Assembly (NCBI GenBank): GCA_004295105.1
Contig: SHNC01000073.1
Span: 1-61,722 of the forward strand
Direction: 5' to 3'
Source: Betaproteobacteria bacterium
GTDB taxonomy: Bacteria > Pseudomonadota > Gammaproteobacteria > Burkholderiales > Rhodocyclaceae
Length of the DNA stretch: 61,722 nt
Numbering within the stretch: position 1 is the stretch's first letter; every line of letters starts with the position of its first letter. Positions 36,719-45,219 of this stretch are shown piece by piece. The notes under the pieces are model-generated. The model saw only the letters and a program-made list of their open reading frames with translations. It made no database searches and was not told the DNA's origin. The position numbers were made by a program, and so were the translations under genes.

Positions 36719-38262
36719 TGCCCGTCGCGCCGTCGCGCCGCCCGGCGCTCACCGCGCTCGTCCTGCTGCTGCCGCTGGTCAGCTTCTTCCTGATGCTGGG
36801 GGCGACGCCGCTGTTCGACGTCGATGAGGGCGCCTTCTCCGAAGCCACGCGCGAGATGTTCGAGCGCGGCGACTTCCTGTCCACCTACCTGAACGGCGAG
36901 AACCGCTTCGACAAGCCTATCCTGATCTACTGGCTGCAGGCACTCCCGTTCATGGCGTTCGGTGCCACCGAATGGGTGTTCCGCCTGCCGTCGGCAGTGG
37001 CGGCGACGGTCTGGTGCTATGCAACGTGGCAGTTCGCGCGCGAGCGCTTCGGCGCCGATACGGCGCTGGCGGCACTCACGGTCGCAGCGACCGCGATCGG
37101 CCCGCTGGCGATCGGCCGCGCGGCGACAGCCGATGCGCTGCTCAACATGCTGCTCGCGCTGGCGCTGTTCGATGCCTGGCGGCACCTCGAAAGCGGCCGG
37201 CGTGCGCCCTTGCTGCGCAGCTACGTCTGGATCGGGCTGGGCGTGCTGACCAAGGGTCCCATCGCCCTGATCGTGCCGGGCGCGGTCACCTTTCTGTATT
37301 GCGCCAGCCGCATGGAATGGCGTCGCTGGCTGCGCTCGGTGTTCGATCCGGTGGGCTGGATCATCCTCGCCGTGCTGGTGGTGCCCTGGTACGCGGCGGC
37401 GCTGGCGATCCATGGACAGAACTTCATCGACGGCTTCATCCTCAAGCACAACGTCAAGCGTTTCACCGGCTCGCTCGAAGGACATACCGGCAGCCTGTTC
37501 TACTACGTCGTGGCGGTACCGCTGCTGCTGCTGCCGTGGACGGCACCGCTCCTTGCGGCGCTGCGACACGTGCGTGCGGACGCCGCCACCAGCGTGCGGC
37601 GCTTCCTGTGGCTGTGGGCGGGCTTCGTGGTGGTGTTCTTTTCGCTGTCGGGCACCAAGCTCCCGCATTACGTGCTGTACGGGTCGACGCCGCTGTTCCT
37701 GCTGGTGGCAGCGCATCGCGACGGGCTACGCCGGGCCTGGCCCCATCTGCTGCCGCCGACGCTGCTGCTGGCCGCCTTAATCGCGCTGCCGACGATCGCC
37801 GACCACCTGTCGCGCGGGGAAGCCGGCAACCCCTACTACCGCGCCCAGCTCGCCGAGGCGCATGCAATCACGTCGCCCGCCTACCATGCGGTGACCATTG
37901 GCGCCTTGCTGTTGTGGCTGACGGTGGCGACCCTGCTGAAGAGCTCGATCTGGTCGCGTCTGTCGATCGGCGCAGCGATTTGCGTCGTCGTGCTGACCAC
38001 GACCGTCTCGCCGTGGGCCGGCACGTTGCTGCAGGGGCCGGTGAAAGAGGCCGCACTGGCTGCGCGCGCGCTCGGCGGCACCGTGGTGGCATGGCGCTTC
38101 GATGCGCCCAGCATCAGCGTCTATCGCGGGGCGGTTACCCCGCTGCGCGCGCCTGAGCCCGGGGAACTGGCCATCACGCGCATCGACCGCGTGCCCGAAA
38201 GCGGTTACGAGACGCTGTTCCGCAAGGGCGGCGTCGTGCTGGTGAGGCGTCTCGAGCCCTAG
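36715..38262 (+). CDS. ArnT/PMT-like glycosyltransferase, family 39 (GT-C)
   Basis: 515 residues, about 12 membrane helices. The N-terminal DVDEGAFSEATREMFERGDF carries the catalytic Asp/Glu of the first periplasmic loop; RFDKPILIYWLQ, FRLPSA, VLTKGPIALIVP and SGTKLPHYVLY are typical of ArnT-type lipid A aminoarabinose transferases and relatives. It would move a sugar from undecaprenyl phosphate to an envelope acceptor. No other arn gene is present, so the sugar is not known. It ends the three-gene operon before a strong hairpin. Confidence 0.88.
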   Translation: MMPVAPSRRPALTALVLLLPLVSFFLMLGATPLFDVDEGAFSEATREMFERGDFLSTYLNGENRFDKPILIYWLQALPFMAFGATEWVFRLPSAVAATVWCYATWQFARERFGADTALAALTVAATAIGPLAIGRAATADALLNMLLALALFDAWRHLESGRRAPLLRSYVWIGLGVLTKGPIALIVPGAVTFLYCASRMEWRRWLRSVFDPVGWIILAVLVVPWYAAALAIHGQNFIDGFILKHNVKRFTGSLEGHTGSLFYYVVAVPLLLLPWTAPLLAALRHVRADAATSVRRFLWLWAGFVVVFFSLSGTKLPHYVLYGSTPLFLLVAAHRDGLRRAWPHLLPPTLLLAALIALPTIADHLSRGEAGNPYYRAQLAEAHAITSPAYHAVTIGALLLWLTVATLLKSSIWSRLSIGAAICVVVLTTTVSPWAGTLLQGPVKEAALAARALGGTVVAWRFDAPSISVYRGAVTPLRAPEPGELAITRIDRVPESGYETLFRKGGVVLVRRLEP

Positions 38263-38312
38263 GCCCGGCGGCCATCCCTTCGTCGCGCGCAACCGCAGGA
38301 TGCAAGGCAGAA

Positions 38313-38356
38313 GAAGACAGGCCCCGCCAGCGTTTCCGCTGGCGGGGCCTGTCTTC
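38313..38356. terminator. Bidirectional hairpin terminator
   Basis: Perfect 20-bp stem (38313-38332 with 38337-38356) and a TTTC loop, between the ArnT-like gene and the converging 81-residue ORF. Its base GAAGACAGG/CCTGTCTTC repeats the base of the terminator at 2602. Confidence 0.8.
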
Positions 38357-38388
38357 ATACCGCCGGCGCGTCGCGGCCCGCCGGGCGT

Positions 38389-38634
38389 TCAGTTGTAACG
38401 GGACGGCACCACCGGCCGCAGATCGGCCATGTACTTTCCACCGAGGGACGCGAGCCCCGCCATCGCCAGCGGCGACAGGCGGCAGTCTTCGAAACAGGCC
38501 CAATCCTGATTGAAGCGCCCCAGATCGATGCCCAGTCGCCGCAGTTCCGTCGCATCGTCCGCAAGTGCGTATATGTCTCCCCGGTACTCACGACCGAAGG
38601 GGAATCCATCGTCGGATCTCAAACGTTGTCCCAT
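38389..38634 (-). CDS. Hypothetical 81-residue protein divergent from norC
   Basis: I do not recognise a family. The ATG at 38634 has AGGAGAA directly upstream at good distance, so translation is likely. The protein is soluble, without signal peptide, slightly acidic at first and with two cysteines in DWACFEDCRLSP. It shares the 259-base upstream region of norC, which holds an FNR/Dnr box, and may therefore be expressed with NO reductase. Confidence 0.6.
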   Translation of the reverse strand: MGQRLRSDDGFPFGREYRGDIYALADDATELRRLGIDLGRFNQDWACFEDCRLSPLAMAGLASLGGKYMADLRPVVPSRYN

Positions 38635-38761
38635 GGTTCTCCTGGGGGCCAGCCCACCTCACAGTTATTATGCATCGCAGTTTCGCATCAAACCCATTCG
38701 CATGGCGTGACAAAGGTCACGAATCTCCGGTCACGGCCGCCATTCCGCCATCCCGTGAATC

Positions 38762-38804
38762 TTGATTCAAATCATGGTGCATGACCGGACCGGAAACCTA
38801 GTAT
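38762..38804 (+). promoter_or_regulatory. norCB promoter: FNR/Dnr box plus -10 element
   Basis: TTGAT-TCAA-ATCAT (38762-38775) matches 9 of 10 fixed bases of the FNR/Dnr box. TAGTAT at 38799-38804 serves as -10; a start near 38810 puts the box centre at -41.5, the class II activator position. No -35 box is needed or seen. Confidence 0.75.
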
Positions 38805-38893
38805 CAGGCCACGTCCAGCACCCGCTGCAAGGGACGTTTTCCCCCTTCCATCAACATTGCGGACAAAACCAGACCAACGACTAGGAGCTCTCC

Positions 38894-39319
38894 ATGAGCG
38901 GCATATTCACCAAATCCATGGCGCGAAACATCTTCTATGGCGGGACGGTGTTCTTCTTCCTGCTGTTCCTCGCGCTGACCTTCGATACCACCAAGGCCCT
39001 GCCGAAGCTCGACAACTCCGCAAACCTCACGCCGAAGGTCATCGCCGGCAAGAAGATCTGGGAAACGCGCAACTGCATCGGCTGCCACACGCTGCTCGGT
39101 GAAGGTGCCTACTTCGCGCCCGAACTCGGCAACGTCTACAAGCGTCGCGGTCCTGAGTTCATCAAGGCCTGGATTCAGGCGCAGCCGACCGGTGCCCCTG
39201 GCCGTCGCCAGATGCCGCAGTTTCACCTGACCGACGAGGAACTCGACAACCTGGTCGAATTCCTGAAGTACTCGTCGGAAATCAACTCCGCCAACTGGCC
39301 GCCCAACATCGAGGGCTGA
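38894..39319 (+). CDS. norC: Nitric oxide reductase subunit C (cytochrome c)
   Basis: 141 residues, usual for NorC. One N-terminal membrane anchor (residues ~13-31), then a periplasmic cytochrome c domain with the heme site CIGCHTLLGEGAYFAPEL and the distal Met in RRQMPQFHLT. It receives electrons and passes them to NorB. AGGAG lies about nine bases upstream of the ATG. norB follows 48 bases later. Confidence 0.97.
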   Translation: MSGIFTKSMARNIFYGGTVFFFLLFLALTFDTTKALPKLDNSANLTPKVIAGKKIWETRNCIGCHTLLGEGAYFAPELGNVYKRRGPEFIKAWIQAQPTGAPGRRQMPQFHLTDEELDNLVEFLKYSSEINSANWPPNIEG

Positions 39320-39331
39320 GTCGAAGGCTGA

Positions 39332-40747
<1,416 letters not shown>

Positions 40748-40795
40748 TACCGAGCGTCTCTGTGTAGTACCCCCGGGCGACCGGAGGAAGGGGTT

Positions 40796-40823
40796 GGGGC
40801 GGCCATGGGTCGCCCCTTTTTTT
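40796..40823 (+). terminator. Rho-independent terminator after norCB
   Basis: A 9-bp stem with one G-T pair (40796-40804 with 40808-40816), a 3-base loop and seven T. It separates norCB from epd and the rest of the nor genes. Confidence 0.88.
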
Positions 40824-40886
40824 CGGGCCGGCGCAGCAAGCCGTTAGAATCCAGACTTCGATTCCACGCTACCTGCCCACCGCATC

Positions 40887-41948
40887 GTGTCCATCGCCAC
40901 ACCTGTTCCTCCGTCCGCCGACCGCCCGTTCCGCCTCGCCATCAACGGTTACGGCCGCATCGGTCGCTGCTTCCTGCGCGCCCTGCACGAGAGCGGCCTG
41001 AACGAGCACTTCCAGGTCGCCGCAATCAACGAGCCGGCAGACCTCGCGAGCATCGCCTACCTGACCCGCTTCGACTCCACCCATGGGCGCTTTCCGGCCA
41101 GGGTGGAAGCCGGCGACGACCACCTGCTGATCGACGGCACCGCGATTCCGGTCTCCCACGCGACGACGCCCGAAGCGGTGGACTGGGCGAACCACGAACT
41201 CGACCTGGTGGTGGAATGCTCGGGCCAGTACAGCGACCGCCCCGGGCTGTCGCGCTTCATCGAAGCCGGCTGCCCGCGGCTGCTGCTGTCGCATCCGGGC
41301 AACAGCGCTGCCGACGTCGACGCCACCATCGTGTATGGCATCAACCACGCCGCCATCACTGGCCGCGAGCGCCTGGTCTCGAATGCCTCATGCACCACGA
41401 ATGCGGTCGTGCCGGTGCTGTCGCTGCTGCACGACGAACTGGGCATCGAGCACGCCATGCTCACCACGCTGCACTCGGTGATGAACGACCAGCCGCTGAT
41501 CGACGGCTACCATCACACCGACCTGCGCCGCACGCGCTCTGCGATGCAGTCCATCATTCCAGTCTCGACCGGCCTGGGGCGCGGTGTCGAGCGTCTGCTG
41601 CCGGCGCTGTCCGGCCGCGTGCAGGCGAAGGCGATCCGCGTGCCCACGCACAACGTATCGGCGATCGACATGGTGCTGTCGGTGGCTCGGGACGTCACCG
41701 CGGCGGACGTGAATCGCTTGCTCGCCGACGCCGCCTCGGGCCCTTACGCCGGCCTGATCGCCTGGTCCGACGAGCCCCATGCCTCGATCGACTTCAATCA
41801 CGACGCCCACTCGGCCATTGTCGATGGCGGCCAGACGCGCATGATCGGCCCGCGCCTGGTCAATCTGGTGATCTGGTTCGACAACGAATGGGGATTCGCG
41901 AACCGCATGGTCGATGTCGCGCGCCACTGGCTGCAGGCCGCGCGCTGA
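40887..41948 (+). CDS. epd: Erythrose-4-phosphate dehydrogenase (Epd), GAPDH family
   Basis: 353 residues, GTG start. NAD-binding motif AINGYGRIGRCFLRALHES, catalytic Cys in SNASCTTNAVVPVL, and MNDQPLIDGYHHTDLRRTRSAMQ plus FNHDAHSAIVDGGQTR, which fit Epd better than glycolytic GapA. Epd oxidises erythrose 4-phosphate to 4-phosphoerythronate for pyridoxal phosphate synthesis; some members act on glyceraldehyde 3-phosphate. A TAGAAT -10-like box lies at ~40845. Its place inside the nor region has no obvious functional reason. Confidence 0.85.
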   Translation: MSIATPVPPSADRPFRLAINGYGRIGRCFLRALHESGLNEHFQVAAINEPADLASIAYLTRFDSTHGRFPARVEAGDDHLLIDGTAIPVSHATTPEAVDWANHELDLVVECSGQYSDRPGLSRFIEAGCPRLLLSHPGNSAADVDATIVYGINHAAITGRERLVSNASCTTNAVVPVLSLLHDELGIEHAMLTTLHSVMNDQPLIDGYHHTDLRRTRSAMQSIIPVSTGLGRGVERLLPALSGRVQAKAIRVPTHNVSAIDMVLSVARDVTAADVNRLLADAASGPYAGLIAWSDEPHASIDFNHDAHSAIVDGGQTRMIGPRLVNLVIWFDNEWGFANRMVDVARHWLQAAR

Positions 41949-42005
41949 CTGGCGGCCGACACGCGCGGGGGGCGGGAACGCCACGGTGCGGGCAGCGGGT
42001 GTCAG

Positions 42006-42047
42006 TTAACCGCAATCAAGTGAAAATCGTTCGCAGGCACCTAAACT
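42006..42047 (+). promoter_or_regulatory. norE promoter: FNR/Dnr-like box plus -10 element
   Basis: TTAAC-CGCA-ATCAA (42006-42019) has a perfect right half-site and a 3/5 left half-site. TAAACT at 42042-42047 is the -10. The implied start, near 42054, puts the box at -41.5 and transcription start next to ATG 42055. Confidence 0.6.
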
Positions 42048-42054
42048 GCGGGCC

Positions 42055-42669
42055 ATGGAAAACGTCCGCCTCCCCCTTCCAACGGCCTCGCCCCCGGCGA
42101 GCACGGCCCCCACCGCACCACGCCTCGCCGGCGATCTGGCCATCTGGTTCTTCATCCTCGCCGAGTTGCTGGCCTTCGGCGTGTTCTTCGCCGCCTACGC
42201 CTTCACCCGCGCGAACCACCTCGAACTGTTCGATGCCGAGCAGCAGGCACTGAACCGCAGCGCCGGCGTCATCAACACGGTGCTGCTGCTGACCGCGAGC
42301 TATTTCGTGGTGCGTGCGGTGCAGGCGGCCGAACGCGCCGCCTCGGCGCAGAGTGCGCGCTGGCTGCTGGCCGCCATCGGCTGCGGACTCGGTTTCGTGG
42401 GGGTGAAGCTGGCCGAGTACTCGGCAGCCTTCGAGCACGGCATCAGCCTGTCGAGCAGCCCCTTTCACATGTTCTACCTGTCGCTCACCTTCTTCCACTT
42501 CATGCACGTCATCCTCGGCCTGGTGATCCTCGTCGCCTTGTGGAACGGTGCTCGCCAGGGTCGCTACCATCACGGCGACATGAACGGCATGGAGACGGGG
42601 GCGGCCTACTGGCACATGGTGGATCTCGTGTGGCTGATCCTGTTCCCGCTGGTCTATGTCATTCATTGA
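42055..42669 (+). CDS. norE: NorE, cytochrome c oxidase subunit III-like protein
   Basis: 204 residues, five membrane helices, COX3 superfamily (LAIWFFILAELLAFGVFFAAY, SPFHMFYLSLTFFHFMHVILG and YWHMVDLVWLILFPLVYVIH). NorE is an accessory protein that raises NO reductase activity in organisms that have it; it is not a catalytic subunit. No ribosome site precedes the ATG. norF starts 14 bases after its stop. Confidence 0.92.
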   Translation: MENVRLPLPTASPPASTAPTAPRLAGDLAIWFFILAELLAFGVFFAAYAFTRANHLELFDAEQQALNRSAGVINTVLLLTASYFVVRAVQAAERAASAQSARWLLAAIGCGLGFVGVKLAEYSAAFEHGISLSSSPFHMFYLSLTFFHFMHVILGLVILVALWNGARQGRYHHGDMNGMETGAAYWHMVDLVWLILFPLVYVIH

Positions 42670-42682
42670 GAGGGCGATCACC

Positions 42683-42964
42683 ATGAGCGCCGAAATCCAC
42701 GGCACCCCGAAGCGCGCCACCGTCCTGTGGCTGCTGCTGATCACCGCCACGCTGCTGACCTGGGCCATGGGCGCGGCCGATGTCGCCGGCCGGCTGACCA
42801 TCCTGCTGCTGGCGGTGCTGTCGTTCTGGAAAGGCAGCGTCATCATCCTCGACTTCATGGCGCTGCGCCACGCACCGGTGCTGTGGCGCGCCCTCACGCT
42901 GGGCTGGATGATCCTCGTCTGGGCACTGATCGCCATCGCATACTGGAAAGGACTCGCACGATGA
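42683..42964 (+). CDS. norF: NorF, small membrane protein (COX IV-like)
   Basis: 93 residues with three membrane helices (LLLITATLLTWAMGA, LTILLLAVLSFWKGSVIILDFM, LGWMILVWALIAIAYW), as in prokaryotic cytochrome oxidase subunit IV-like proteins. NorF assists NO reductase together with NorE. ATG 42683 is preceded by GAGAGG; it overlaps norQ by ATGA. Confidence 0.88.
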   Translation: MSAEIHGTPKRATVLWLLLITATLLTWAMGAADVAGRLTILLLAVLSFWKGSVIILDFMALRHAPVLWRALTLGWMILVWALIAIAYWKGLAR

Positions 42965-43761
42965 AACTCGACGCCCCGCACCTCGACATCCCCTTCTACC
43001 AGGCGGCAGGAGACGAGGTCGCCGTGTTCGAGCACGCCTGGCGCAACCGGCTGCCGCTCCTGATCAAGGGCCCGACCGGCTGCGGCAAGACCCGTTTCGT
43101 CGCGCACATGGCCGCCCGCCTGGGTCTGCCGCTCTACACCGTGGCCTGTCACGACGATCTGACCGCTGCCGACCTCGTCGGCCGTCACCTCATCGGCGAC
43201 GGCAAGACCGTCTGGTGCGACGGCCCGCTGACGCGTGCGGTGCGCGAAGGCGGCATCTGCTACCTCGACGAAGTCGTGGAGGCGCGCAAGGACACCACCG
43301 TCGTGCTGCACCCGCTGGCCGACGACCGCCGCATCCTGCCGATCGATCGCACCGGCGAGCTGCTCGAGGCGCCGCCCAGCTTCATGCTGGTGGTGTCCTA
43401 CAACCCCGGCTACCAGAACCTGCTGAAGGGCATGAAACCCTCGACCCGCCAGCGCTTCGTCAGCCTGCGCTTCGATTTCCCCGCTGCCGCGCGCGAGGAA
43501 GCCATCCTGTGCGGCGAAACCGGGTGTGCGCCCGACGTCGCACGGCGGCTGGTCGGCATCGCCGGCGCACTGCGCGCGCTGAAGGATCGAGATCTGGAAG
43601 AGGCAGCCAGCACCCGCCTGCTGATCTACGCCGCATTGCTGATCAAGGACGGCATGGATCCGGTCGCCGCCTGCCGCGTGGCCATCGTCGAGAGCCTGAC
43701 CGACGATCCCGAGGTCGCAGAGGGCCTGATGGAAGTCGTCAGCGCCACGTTCGGCCGCTGA
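42961..43761 (+). CDS. norQ: NorQ, MoxR/CbbQ-type AAA+ ATPase
   Basis: 266 residues. Walker A KGPTGCGKTRF, Walker B GGICYLDEVVEA, sensor LVVSYNPGYQ and arginine region TRQRFVSLRF. NorQ pairs with NorD, encoded three genes downstream, to insert the non-heme iron into NorB. The start overlaps the norF stop. NorQ and CbbQ are close relatives; the nor setting decides the name. Confidence 0.95.
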   Translation: MKLDAPHLDIPFYQAAGDEVAVFEHAWRNRLPLLIKGPTGCGKTRFVAHMAARLGLPLYTVACHDDLTAADLVGRHLIGDGKTVWCDGPLTRAVREGGICYLDEVVEARKDTTVVLHPLADDRRILPIDRTGELLEAPPSFMLVVSYNPGYQNLLKGMKPSTRQRFVSLRFDFPAAAREEAILCGETGCAPDVARRLVGIAGALRALKDRDLEEAASTRLLIYAALLIKDGMDPVAACRVAIVESLTDDPEVAEGLMEVVSATFGR

Positions 43762-43780
43762 GCGCGCCCGCACCGCCGCA

Positions 43781-44203
43781 ATGCCGATCGAACACCCGGA
43801 CCCCCTCCGCCCCGACCCGCTGCGCCACCTGATGCCGGGGCCGGCGCTGGCGGTTGCCGCGGAGGCCCTGTTCCTGATCAACCTGATGCTGCTGCCCGGG
43901 CTCGCCTTCCTCGCGTTACTGGTCCTGTGGGCGATGCATCGCAACCACCCCGACCCGCTGGTACGCAACCACCTGCGCCAGACCGGCTGGACCTGCATCT
44001 GGGGCGGCACCCTGCTGGTCAGCCTCAGCATGGCCATCTTCCTGCTCGGCGGCTTCAACAATCCGTGGTCATGGGTCATCGGCGTGCTGTATTTCACCTT
44101 CGTGCATTCCACGCTGATCCTGCTCGGCGTCCTCGGCCTGTCGCGCGCGATCAACGGCCGAAGCTGGCGCTATCCGCTGTTCGGCCCACGGGAGGACTCG
44201 TGA
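43781..44203 (+). CDS. Small integral membrane protein in the nor cluster
   Basis: 140 residues with four probable membrane helices (~20-50, 70-90, 98-118). No family recognised. The N-terminus is proline- and aspartate-rich. It lies 19 bases after norQ and immediately before the polyferredoxin gene, whose ATG is two bases beyond its stop. The spacing makes it part of the nor operon; it might anchor or guide the Fe-S protein. Confidence 0.7.
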   Translation: MPIEHPDPLRPDPLRHLMPGPALAVAAEALFLINLMLLPGLAFLALLVLWAMHRNHPDPLVRNHLRQTGWTCIWGGTLLVSLSMAIFLLGGFNNPWSWVIGVLYFTFVHSTLILLGVLGLSRAINGRSWRYPLFGPREDS

Positions 44204-44204
44204 C

Positions 44205-45215
44205 ATGAGCGCCATGTCGCACCGCGCCGGGGAACGTCGCATCATCCCCATCGCCCGCGCCGACGCGCCCGCACCCGGGAACCTGCAGAATCGACGCCTG
44301 CTGTTCCAGATCGGTTTCTTCGTGCTGTTCGTGGTGGCGCCGGTGTTCGACATCCTGCGCTACGACCTCGAGGCCAACCACGCCTGGCTGCTCGGCATGG
44401 AATGGCGCCTGGGGATGGACGACTTCCTCGCCGGACGCATCGGTGCGCTAGAGGCCGCCGCCAACGTGCTGCTGCGCCTGTTCCTGCCACTGCTGGCCGG
44501 CGCCGCGGCCTTCCTGTGGGTGGCCTGGAAGTGGGGCCGGCTCTACTGCGGCTGGCTGTGCCCGCACTTCTCGGTGGTGGAGACCATCAACCGCCTGATG
44601 GTGCGCGCCTTCGGCAAGCCCAGCGTGTGGGAGAAATCCGCCCTGCCGCCATGGCAAGCCGACGGCAGCCCCTTGCGCACGGACGCGCGCTGGTGGCTGG
44701 TCGTGGTACCGGCCGCCGTCGGCTTCGCCTTCCTGTGGGCAGTCGTGTTCCTGACCTACCTGCTGCCCCCGTTCGAGGTCTATGCCAACCTGCTCAACGG
44801 CGAGCTCAGCCGCAACCAGACGATCTTCATCAGCGTCGCCACCACGGTGCTGTCGCTCGAGTTCCTGTTCGCGCGCCACCTCTTCTGCCGCTACGTCTGC
44901 GCGGTCGGCCTGTTCCAGAGCCTGGCGTGGATGGGCAACAAGTCGGCGATGGTGGTCGGTTTCCGCCGCAGCCGTGCGCCAGACTGCGCGAGCTGCCTGC
45001 CGGACAAGCAGTCCGCGTGCGATGCGGTATGTCCGATGCGCCTTACGCCGCGCAACATCAAACGCCACATGTTCACCTGCACGCAGTGTGCGCAATGCAT
45101 CGACGCCTGCGCCGAAACGCAGCGCGACAACCCCGACGGCCCGCTGCTGAGCTGGGTCGCCGGCGAGGCCGCGCGCCAGAACGAAGCCGGCTTCCGCGCC
45201 GGACGGGAGCGCTGA
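44205..45215 (+). CDS. Membrane polyferredoxin, CcoG/NosR/NapH-like
   Basis: 336 residues with about five membrane helices. The N-terminal YCGWLCPHFSVVE and the central CRYVCAVGLFQSL are the CxxxCP-type motifs of NosR/NapH/CcoG electron-transfer proteins. The C-terminal part holds CASCLPDKQSACDAVCP and CTQCAQCIDACAE, two 4Fe-4S-like sites, of which the first is spaced unusually. It could move electrons from quinol, or assist metal handling, for NO reductase. It is placed between norQ and norD. GGGAGGA stands just upstream of the start. Confidence 0.82.
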   Translation: MSAMSHRAGERRIIPIARADAPAPGNLQNRRLLFQIGFFVLFVVAPVFDILRYDLEANHAWLLGMEWRLGMDDFLAGRIGALEAAANVLLRLFLPLLAGAAAFLWVAWKWGRLYCGWLCPHFSVVETINRLMVRAFGKPSVWEKSALPPWQADGSPLRTDARWWLVVVPAAVGFAFLWAVVFLTYLLPPFEVYANLLNGELSRNQTIFISVATTVLSLEFLFARHLFCRYVCAVGLFQSLAWMGNKSAMVVGFRRSRAPDCASCLPDKQSACDAVCPMRLTPRNIKRHMFTCTQCAQCIDACAETQRDNPDGPLLSWVAGEAARQNEAGFRAGRER

Positions 45216-45219
45216 CGCC

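Noticed and set aside
40887-41948. Glycolytic GAPDH
   Set aside because: The HTDLRRTRSAMQ and DFNHDAHSAIVDG stretches favour Epd, although activity on both substrates is possible.
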